Assembly (NCBI GenBank): GCA_015179125.1
Contig: WHVA01000315.1
Coordinates: forward strand, 1 to 64,000
Source of the DNA: Gautieria morchelliformis
Taxonomy: Eukaryota; Basidiomycota; Agaricomycetes; Gomphales; Gomphaceae
Length of the DNA: 64,000 bases
Direction of reading: 5' to 3'
Shown piece after piece: positions 55,413-64,000 of this stretch. The position numbers and the translations under genes were made by a program. Below the pieces are notes generated by a model. It did no database searches and was not told where the DNA came from. It saw nothing but the letters and a program-made list of their open reading frames with translations. Within the stretch, counting starts at the first letter, position 1. Every line of letters starts with the position of its first letter.

Positions 55413-58211
55413 TCACCCCCCTCTAGCGTGCTGCGTCCTCGAAGCACGGGACACGAGGGATTGAAATGCCAGCGAGCAGATTTGGCGAGGGGCACCGGGG
55501 TGTGTCCTATAGAACTCACGGAGTTTGTCTGGAGCAGAAACATCTTGCTCCGGGACCCACGAATTCTCCTCGTACCCATACCCTTCCCATTTCACGAGGA
55601 ATTGGAGTCATCCTCGCACAAACCGGCTGTCCAGGATCCGTTCCACCACATAGTGCTCTTCCCCATCTACAATTTCCGGCGGAGGTGGCGGATGAGCCTT
55701 CCGACCTGGAATTGGGTCCCCAAGCATAGGGAGTAACTTCACCACGTTGAAGACGGGGTGGAGGCGGGACATGGACATCGGAAGTCGGAGGCGGTATGCA
55801 GTCCGTCCAACCCTCCGCGTCACTGTGAAGGGCCCAAGGTAGCGGTGGGCAAGCTTCTGCGAAGGGCGCGTGGTGTGGATGTCACTTGCGTCTAGATACA
55901 CCTTGTCTCCAACTTGGTACTCCGGGGCAGGAACCCGGCGTTGGTTGTAGTACCTTGCCATGTCATCCTTGGCCTTTGCAAGGGCCGACTTGGCTTCCGA
56001 AAGGGTGGAGTCCATGCGGGCTCGGAACTCATTGATCGTCTCAAGTCGGGACTCAGCCTGGCGTGGTTCAAAGCCCATCCGCGGGTGTCGTCCGGAGTCA
56101 AGCATGAAGGGAGTCTGTTGTGTGGCGGAATGGACATGGTTGTTGTATTGGAATTCCGCCAGTGGAAGTAACTCATCCCAGTCGTCCTGCCTCTCATTGA
56201 CAAAGAGGCGGAGATATTGCTCCAACTCCTGATTGACCCGCTCCGTCTGTCCGTCACCCTGCGGATGGTACGCTGTGGTGGTAGCCAGCTTTATGCCGAG
56301 CAGGCGGTAGAGTTCCCGAGTCAGTTCAGCGACAAACTGCGGACCTCGGTCGGAAACAACTTGCCTCGGGAGCCCATGCAACTTCCAGACATGTGCAAGG
56401 AACAGGCGGGCCGCTCCGAGGGCTGTGATCGTCGTGTGCGTCGGAATGAAGTGGGACACCTTGCTCACCGAATCCACGACGTTCATGATCGCGTCGTAGC
56501 CATGAGACTCTGGGTGTTCAATGATGAAGTCGACACTGATGGTGTCCCAGCGGGATTCGGGAATCGGGAGCGGAACAAGTTCTCCGACGGGCGGATGTCG
56601 TTGCGCTTTGGTTCGGAGACAAAGGTCACATGTCTTCACGTACTGTCCAATGTAGCGGGACATCTGAGGCCACCAGTAATTCCGAGCCACTAACGCCAGC
56701 GTCTTCCACCTGCCAGCATGCCCAGCGACTCGTGTGTCATGGTGCTGGGACACGATGCAGCGGCGGAGGTCCGCCCCACCTGGAACGTAGACCTTGCCTC
56801 TGAAGTGGAGCAGCCCATCACGTTCCGACCATTCCGCTGCCCGTACCGACCGTGAGTGCCCTTTCCGAAGTTCCTCCACTGCCTTCACCACCGACTCCTC
56901 CTTCTCTCCATTCCGGTACTGCCTCCGGATATCCCGGAGCATTTCCGCTTCCGCTCCGACTGCAGTCACTCCTTCTAGGGCGCGGATTTCAAAGAGACTT
57001 GGGCGGAGCAGTGTCATATCCGCGTTGTCTCCACTTCCGCTTCCATGATCCGCGCGGCGGGATAGGGCATCGGGTTTGCCCATGGTGCGGCTCGGGCGGT
57101 GGTGGAGCATGAAGTCGAACTGGGACACGTGTAGGGACCACCGTGCTTGTCGTCGGTTCAACTTCTTAGACGTGCGGAAATACTTGAGGTTCTTGTGGTC
57201 TGTCCAGGTCTCAAATGGGCATAGAGCACCCTTGAGGAAGTGTCGCCACTCCTCCAGCGCTCGGACGATTGCCAGCATCTCCTTGTCATGGATCTCATAG
57301 TTCCGCTCGACTGGACTGAGGCTCTTAGAGAGGAAGGCAATCGGATGCCACCCCCCACCATCTTCCGACGACTGTTGTGACAAGACCGCTCCGGTAGCTG
57401 TGTCGGAAGAATCCGCCTCGACCCGATAAGGGCGAGAGTCGTCGGGAAAGATCAGGACCGGGGCGGAAGTGATCAGCTCTTTGAGTTTGTCGAAGGAGGC
57501 CTGTTCCGGCTCTCCCCACTGCCATCCAACCTCCTTCTTGGTGAGGTCAAAGAGGGCACGGGCGTGGCTGGAGAAGTCCTTGATGAACCGCCGGTAGAAA
57601 TTGACAAACCCAATGAAGGACTGGACCTCCTTCTTGTTCCGCGGCACGGGCCAATCCGATACACCGGAAACTTTGACGGGGTCCATTTCCACCTTTCCTT
57701 CTGACACAATCACCCCAAGATACTCTATCCGCGTCCGCTCAAATTCGCACTTTTCCGGCTTGAGACACAGGTTGTACTCCCGGAGCCATTCCAGCACTCT
57801 CCGCACGACTTCCCGATGTTCGGACATTGTTTTTGTGAAGATGAGGATGTCATCGAGGTAGACGCAGACAACCCCTTCTGCTATCATGTCACAGAAAATG
57901 TCATTCATCATCGTCTGGAACGTGGCAGGACTGTTGGTGAGGCCAAAGAACATGACCTGTGGCTCAAAGAGTCCTCGGTTGGTGCGGAATGCGGCCTTCC
58001 ACTCGTCTCCCTCCCGGATCCGGACATTATTGAAGCCCCAGCGGACATCCAGCTTAGTGAAGTACCTTGCCCCGCGGAGTTGTGTGATCAGTTCGGAAAT
58101 GAGTGGAATGGGGTACCGGTTCTTGATCGTGATCGCATTCAAGGCCCGGTAGTCCTGTACAAGCCTGAGCGAGCCGTCCTTCTTCTTGATGAAGAACACC
58201 GGAGATGCCAT
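55413..58211 (-). CDS. Gypsy-2 pol (RT, RNase H, integrase, chromodomain)
   Basis: The main frame is 867 codons from MASPVFFIKKKDGS, which is inside reverse transcriptase. VYLDDILIF lies near residue 118; RNase H has [16 protein letters not shown] and [15 protein letters not shown]; integrase has GHAGRWKTLALVARNYWW to CDLCLRTK, SVDFIIEHPESHGYD, SDRGPQF and [15 protein letters not shown]; then HPVFNVVKLLP. The chromodomain (MKWEGYGYEENSWVPEQD) follows at about 55480-55600. The reading is nearly the same protein as in Gypsy-1. The N-terminal third of pol is missing. Confidence 0.92.
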
Positions 58212-58259
58212 GGGTGACTTGGAGGGGCGGATCCTCCCTGTACAGAGGTTTTCCGCAAG

Positions 58260-59400
58260 GTTCCTAATTCTCGAATGATATGTTTAATTTAGTGCATGCA
58301 ATCCCTCGTTCATTTTCAATATCTGGAACATCCTTAAGGCAATTCTGAATAAAACCATATTTTACAAGTGTGTTATAGGCAAGAGCTTGCAATAAAACAG
58401 CCATGGCTCGCGTCAAGAAAGGCGAGGACTACTGGTCGTGCGTGGATGCTTGGTTCATGGGACTGCACACAGCATGCACAAGAAGAAGGGGACACATAAC
58501 AGGTCTTGCTCCTATATGATTTTAAGCAGCGTTGAATGACAGCCAGGGAAACCTTCTGGGGCCAAGAGCATACAACCGCTAACTTGTCTTCAAAATCATT
58601 CACGGTCATATTTTCACGAATATCAGAGCACATTTCTTTTCGAATGATTCCTCAAAGTGATGTTCGACTATCCTGCGTCATAACATGCCTAACATGTATG
58701 CCATATTCAGAACCTAAAATACTACCAATCACATCTTTTCGCTGTAAAGGAAACTTGTCTGGAAAGGATTGTAACACAGTAGCAGTTGTATTAAACAGTT
58801 TCGGTCCAGTAACCGAAGAATCCGACATCGATCTTGAAAGACTGTTATCATATTCACGGCCAAAGAATGAAAGTTACCAAGAACAGAAGGCCTTCTAGAG
58901 ACATGTAAACCTCGAAGACAACTTTTAATCTTAGAACTACTTAAGTGGTGAGAGGAAAAGGAAAATGTTTCCAAAAACAATTCCTTATACGGCAACTTCA
59001 CTGGATCCACGTTAGTCACATGCAGCATATTAGTGGGAGGCTGACACAATAACCAAAAAACCAGTCTTCCATATGTACTTTCAAAAACAGAGGCTAATAA
59101 ACAAGTGCGAGGCCATTCAACGTTAGATTTAACCCCTTGTCCACGAAGGTGTGAAACTAAATCTTTGTTGGAACAAGTTGCAAAATATTGGCAATGGTCG
59201 TTAAAAAATGCCACGAGAACATGCGTGATATGTTCCATAGAACAGTGAACATAAGACGAACAAGGTCTAACTTTACACAATGACACAAGTAAATCCTTTT
59301 TTTTAAGGGCACATTGCAGACACGTGTATGGGATCTAGCTTCGCTGGGCAAACAGAATATTTTTGATGTATTTTCGAAATAGTGACCTTAAAATATAGCA
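58260..59400 (-). other. Unrecognised minus-strand open frames
   Basis: Minus-strand frames at 58729-59286 (MSLCKVRPCSSYVHCSMEH) and 58373-58633, plus an upstream in-frame-like piece near 59300 (KKRIYLCHCVKL), may be parts of one eroded protein. The Cys/His-rich start followed by a C-terminal region (YGRLVFWLLCQPPTNMLHV, VDPVKLPYKELFLETFSF) recalls hypothetical proteins linked to basidiomycete DNA transposons, but I cannot name it. It starts directly where Gypsy-2 stops. Confidence 0.35.
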
Positions 59401-59768
59401 TACAGGTATTGCTATCATTTGGGATGAACTATTTAATCCTGTAATTTCCTACCATTTTTTCGCCATTTTTAACGAAGTCTTTGGCTCAAAACACTTCTAT
59501 TCTGTTGCAGCAGAGTTATGAATCCACATGTATCCACAACTCTGCTTATTCAAACTCCGACGCGCGCGAACTCGAGCCTGTGGACACTTACGCACCCACA
59601 AACTCTGGCCCTACCGGTTCAGACTCAGCACTCTGGAAATAGCAATTTATTCCCAAGCCTCCACAACACAGTTTGTGCAATACAAACTCAGCCCAACCTA
59701 TGCTACCATAGCAACAAGGCTATGCTAGGCTGTGCTGTCCCATGACTACACTCCTAAATAGAATTAGG
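59401..59768. other. No gene seen
   Basis: AT-rich, then a stretch (about 59515-59750) open in two frames without family resemblance. It is the 5' flank of Copia-2; TTAGG at 59764-59768 would be the target duplication, but the other copy lies outside the window. Confidence 0.4.
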
Positions 59769-59929
59769 TGTTGTGAATCCGAATGACCAGTCGCCAAGTT
59801 GGCACCACCTTCTCTTTACAGACGATATTACTAAGCAACTAGTATAGTTACCCAACGCGTGTAAGACGGCGCTTCAGACATTCTTCTGACGCCGTCCAGG
59901 TTCCAAACTGCCTATAGAGGTTGCTCACA
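59769..59929 (+). repeat. Copia-2 5' LTR (161 bp)
   Basis: TGTTGTGAATCCGAATGACC to GAGGTTGCTCACA. The right end is fixed by the primer-binding site 3 bp downstream, as in Copia-1. The left end is inferred from the TG start; the second LTR needed to confirm it is outside the window. Confidence 0.7.
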
Positions 59930-59932
59930 ATA

Positions 59933-59944
59933 GGTTATGGGCCC
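59933..59944 (+). promoter_or_regulatory. Copia-2 primer-binding site
   Basis: GGTTATGGGCCC, identical to that of Copia-1 and complementary to the anticodon region of initiator tRNA-Met. Here the ATG inside the site opens only a very short frame, and gag-pol starts further down at about 60023. Confidence 0.85.
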
Positions 59945-60022
59945 CGCTCCCTGAAAAACTTAACCTAACCTAATTGTCGCACGCAAAAATGTACCACTGT
60001 CTCACAGCAAGCCAGCCACGCT

Positions 60023-63000
60023 ATGGCTGACACAACCACATCGAAGCTCCTATCAACAATCGAAAAGTTCGACGGGACTAACTGGGAAACATGGGCCTTT
60101 TCACCAAAAGCTGCCCTTATGTTCATCGACACCCTCCCTGCGCACGCCACCAACGGACGACGAGCGCAAGCGACTCGAGGACTGGGAGAAGCGATCTCGC
60201 CAGGGCCTCTCCTTGCTGCTGGTATACGTCAAGCCCTCCGTCCATCAATCCCTCGACATGGCGAAAACTCTAGAACAGAACTGGAGCAATTTAAAATGAC
60301 CTATGGCACAAGGACCGGTCTCAATTTATGGGTCGACTACCGTAAATATACGACCATGACGTTCTCGCACGACACCCAACTCACGCAACAGATCGACGAA
60401 ATGTCTGAGTTGAGAAATCGAATCGTTGCCGCGGGTCTAGCCATCAGCGACCCTCTTCACACCCTCAACGTGCTTCAAGCCTTACCTGCATCCTACGAGA
60501 TCGCACAACAGACAATACTTGCCACCATTTCCGACTTCTCGCAAATCGATTGGGTGAACACACAGAGCCGAATCCTGTCTGAAGAACTTCGACAGGGAGC
60601 TCAGCCAAACATGAATGCCATCCGCGCGATGTCAAGCACAGGCAAAGATAAATGTAATTATTGCGGAGGCACCGGACACTGGGAAAAGGACTGCCGGCGC
60701 AAGGCGCATGGCTTGTCTCGAGAAGAGGTGCAGTCCAAGAGGAAAAAAGGAGCCGGCGACAGAAAGGGCAAAAGAAAAGTAAAAGAAAAGGAGAAAGAGG
60801 AAACGGCGCCCTCTGTAAGCACTGTGATCGCAGGCAGCTCTCCAGGCTCGTCAGATACTACACCGGTTGTAACCTCCGACACCGCAAATGATACCATTTG
60901 CTTCTATATCGCGAGCACGCACAATTGGATGCTCTATTCGGGCTGCACTGACCATATAACGCACTACATAGCCGACTACTCAACGTATCGAACGCTCCCG
61001 ACACCGCGCACGGTATACCTAGCTGACAAAAAGAAAGGTGTACCCTACATTGGCATCGGCACAGTTGTAACACGAATGAGAGTGAGTGGAATGGAGAGAA
61101 AAATCGAGCTCCAGAACGTACTTCACGCCCCAGACATCGGTGGGCGGTTCATCTCGATCCTCAAAATAGGAGAGAAAGGAATAACCGTCATTTTCGAGGG
61201 TCAAAAAGTAAACCTCAGTAAAAACGGGTTACAGTACGCGGAAGGCCAACTTACCGGGCAGCACTATTGGCTCGCACTAAGCTGCGCAACGCCTTCCATC
61301 CACTCAGCGCAAACAAATGTCCCCCTAGACGTCCTTCACGCTCGCCTTGGTCATCTCTCTTGGTCATCCTTGAAACAGATTAACGACCAAATCGATCCAA
61401 ATTCACGACGTGCACTATCGACGTGCGAAGGCTGCCTATTAGGGAAATCCACAAGGAGGACATTCAAATCCTCGACTCACCGCCGCACTCAACCGTTTGA
61501 GCTAATCCACATGGACCTCGCAGGCCCCATGCGAACGCGCTCCATCCAGGGCCATAGCTACCACTACGTACTGGTGGATGACTACACGCGCTACAAATGG
61601 GTATTGTTCTTGCAAGCTAAGGCCGACACCTTTGACTGCTTCAAGAAGTACCATGCACTCATCTCCATGCACTACAAAGGTACGCTCCGAGCCATACGCT
61701 CGGATCGCGGGGGGGAATTCCTATCGACGGAATTCATCCAGTACATCGCAGAGAACGGAATAAAGCATGAACTTACCACACCACACACACCGCAACAGAA
61801 CGGCGTCGCTGAGAGAGCGAACCGAACGATCGCAGAAGCCGCGCGTGCCATGCTACAAAGTGCCGGCATGTCTCACGGCTTCTGGGAGAGCGCTGTTGCC
61901 ACAGCTGTACATGTAAGAAATCGCGCTCCCTCACGTGCAAGCAATTACCTCTCTCCACATGAATGCCTTTTTGGACGCGCACCTGACCTCAGCTATCTCT
62001 GAACTTTCGGATGCCTCGCCTATGCGCACACCACAACGCAGCGCACCAAATTTGACCCAACTTCAAAGGAACTGATTTTCATAGGATATGATGGATCCAC
62101 CAAGGGGTACAAGCTGTGGGATCCATCTACACACAAAATCCTGGTATCCACCGACGTTGCATTTGAGGAAAACGCATATACTCTCCGTGCCCCAACCGTC
62201 CCGATCGCGCAGCCAAACTCTAACCCTTCGCAGCCCCCACAACTGATGCCTGAACTAGTCAAATTGGCGCTGCCAGAGAGCGACAACGAAGATCTCGAAG
62301 ACCACGCACCAGCACACGGTCCACCGCCGCCTCCAGGACCACCAGTCCCAGGCCACGTCCCACAACAGGCTCCACCACGCGTACCAGTACCTCCGCGAAG
62401 ATCTGCACGCATCGTCGGGAGGTCCCTGCGCCCCGACCCAACGAACGCTAGCCCAGACAGGGCTCAGCGCTGGGTACCTGCGGTATGGACGAATGCGATT
62501 ACAGTGTTCCTGGCTGCCGCGGACACGACACCCACGGGAGACCCAACATTGTATCAGGCCACGATGTCCTCCGCAGAAGCCAACTTCTGGCATCGGGCCA
62601 TGACAGAAGAAATAAAATGCTTACTGGATAACGGGACTTGGGAGCTGACTGACCTACCGAAAGACAGACGCACGGTGAAATGCAGGTGGGTGTACCTAAC
62701 GAAGCGCGACACTCAAGGAAAAATCACCAGATACTGGGCCCAACTTGTCGCCAAAGGTTTTCTGCAAACCTTGGGCATTGATTATGAAGAGACCTTCGCG
62801 CCAGTCGCCAGGCTCGACTCCCTGAGGCTACTGCTAGCACTTGCAGTGAGGTTCGACCTAGGAGTACACCAGATCGACATAAAATCAGCCTACCTCAACG
62901 GCAACCTGGATGAAGAACTGTACATGGACCAACTGGAAGGTTTTGCAGTCCCAGGGAAGGAAAACAAGGTGTGCAAACTGTCAAAGGCCATCTACGGGTT

Positions 63001-64000
63001 AAAACAAGCGGGACGGCAATGGCACACACACCTGCAAGAGACGCTCGACACCCTGGGATTCCAAAAAAACATCGCCAGCGATGTATCCATCTTCATCAAA
63101 CGTGACGATGGGGGAGACCACCCCACCATCGTGCTCGTATATGTGGATGACATAGCGATAATTGGAGTCCTTGCAGCCGTCAACGATCTTAAAGCGAAAA
63201 TTGGGACGCGCTACAAGATCACTGACCTAGGAGAGATAAATCATTTCTTGGGAATCCACATCACGCGCGATCGCCCAAAAAGAACGATAAGCATAGATCA
63301 ATCCCACTATATCGAACGCATGCTGACCAGATACGATATGCTGGAGTGTAGACCGGTGTACACGCCATTCGCGCCGGGCACAAAGCTTGTACCCAACACC
63401 GAAAAGTTCTCCGACTCAACCGTCACCTCACGCTACCAACAAATAGTGGGATCACTCATGTACACCATGCTTGGCTTGAGACCGGACATATGCTTCGCGG
63501 TCAACTGGCTCTCGCAATTTGGTGCAAATCCCACGGCAGACCACTTACTCGCTCCCCAACACATCCTCCGTTACCTGTTCACAACACAAACACATGCCCT
63601 GATGTATGGAATGAACGACTCCACCGAACTCGTCAGCTACAGCGACTCAGATTGGGCCGCTGGCACCGACGGCCGACGATCGACAACCGGCTATGTGTTC
63701 ATACTATCAGGAAGCTCCATAGCATGGGCCGCACAAAAGCAGAGGACCGTCGCACTGTCATCGACAGAAGCAGAGTACATGGCATTGACGGAGTGCACAA
63801 AGCACATGCAGTGGACCATCTCCCTGCTCCAACAACTCAATTTCGAGGTAGAACACGCACTCGACATATATTCAGACTCACTAGGGGCTCACACTATCGC
63901 CGCAAACGCCGTGTTTCACAAACGAACGAAACACATCGATGTCAAATACCACTATATTCGAGAATGTATGAACAAGGGAACTATCGAAGTCTCACCTGTA
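60023..64000 (+). mobile_element. Copia-2 gag-pol region
   Basis: Gag starts MADTTTSKLLSTIEKFDGTNWETW and ends with a CCHC knuckle CNYCGGTGHWEKDC (about 60655-60700) and a Lys-rich stretch. Protease region carries an SGCTDHIT-type site near 60945. Integrase: LHARLGHLSW to CEGCLLGKS, then LVDDYTRYKWV, SDRGGEFLS, QNGVAERANRTI. A Pro-rich linker follows. Reverse transcriptase (about 62580-63250): QLVAKGFLQ, FAPVARLDSLR, IDIKSAYLNGNL, YGLKQAGRQWH, YVDDIAI. RNase H: SDSDWAAGTDG, ALSSTEAEYMAL, KHIDVKYHYIRE near the window end. Read as a whole it is close to full length. Confidence 0.88.

Larger units (their letters stand above)
54922..58259 (-). mobile_element. Gypsy-2, 3' portion of a Ty3/Gypsy chromovirus
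   Basis: Minus-strand element with its 3' LTR (54922-55412), chromodomain, and pol back to the start of reverse transcriptase; it stops near 58259. Gag, protease and 5' LTR are not in place. Same family as Gypsy-1, with a much better kept pol. One or two breaks apart from being partial. Confidence 0.93.
59769..64000 (+). mobile_element. Copia-2, nearly whole Ty1/Copia element, cut by the window end
   Basis: Starts with a short LTR (59769-59929), a primer-binding site, then gag-pol to the end of the window. It is a different family from Copia-1: the LTR is a third as long, and the proteins are only distantly related. About one or two breaks are visible in the part shown. The 3' LTR lies beyond 64000. 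Confidence 0.9.

Overview
The window is about 64 kb of a filamentous basidiomycete genome, most likely an agaricomycete. The evidence is the gene content: DUF6533-type membrane proteins, Ty3/Gypsy chromoviruses with C-terminal chromodomains, Ty1/Copia elements primed by an initiator-tRNA fragment, a Tad-like LINE ORF1, and short introns with fungal splice and branch signals. No rRNA, tRNA, CRISPR array or bacterial-style operon was seen. Most of the sequence is mobile elements in various stages of decay, with a few host genes between them.

The backbone that ties the window together is a host segment present in up to four copies. Copy A (about 8.9-15.3 kb), copy B (24.76-39.9 kb, split by insertions), copy C (40.1-48.4 kb, partial, split by a Copia element) and copy D (50.6-52.8 kb, partial and rearranged). 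The unit holds a very GC-rich stretch with an uncharacterised minus-strand open frame (A, B, and a CpG-depleted relic in D), a non-coding middle, and a multi-exon DUF6533 gene (A, B, C, and the 3' end in D). Each DUF6533 copy carries a different retroelement: a 221-bp solo LTR in an exon of A, a Gypsy element at the stop codon of B, a whole Copia element inside C, and a solo Gypsy LTR in D. Copy B looks the most nearly intact. Copy B also carries a 1.64-kb DNA transposon with TIRs of 160-190 bp, for which copy A gives the empty site, plus a 61-bp palindrome and a 324-bp tandem duplication.

Layout: 0-3.2 kb, LINE ORF1 fragment, a solo LTR, a Copia LTR fragment and the 3' end of one Gypsy family; 3.2-8.9 kb, broken Gypsy-1 (minus) with a nested solo Copia LTR; 8.9-15.3 kb, copy A; 15.7-16.3 kb, UDP-glycosyltransferase pseudogene, then a minisatellite; 17.4-24.4 kb, a 33-34 bp tandem array split by Gypsy-3 (minus, nearly whole, with an extra 3' open frame); 24.76-39.9 kb, copy B with the TIR element and Gypsy-4 (plus, broken, no gag seen, antisense frame in its 3' region); 40.1-48.4 kb, copy C with Copia-1, which looks whole and very young; 48.4-50.6 kb, unassigned; 50.6-52.8 kb, copy D; 53.5-54.8 kb, a gag fragment of another Gypsy element with a nested solo LTR; 54.9-58.3 kb, Gypsy-2 (minus, 3' portion only, same family as Gypsy-1); 58.3-59.8 kb, unassigned; 59.8 kb to the end, Copia-2 (plus, nearly whole, running off the window).

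Nothing here behaves as a pathway. The interest lies in the local duplication of the DUF6533 unit, the order of insertions into it, the CpG-directed decay seen between copies, and the unexplained extra open frames in the retroelements. All gene calls are by reading translated sequence; no database search was possible.
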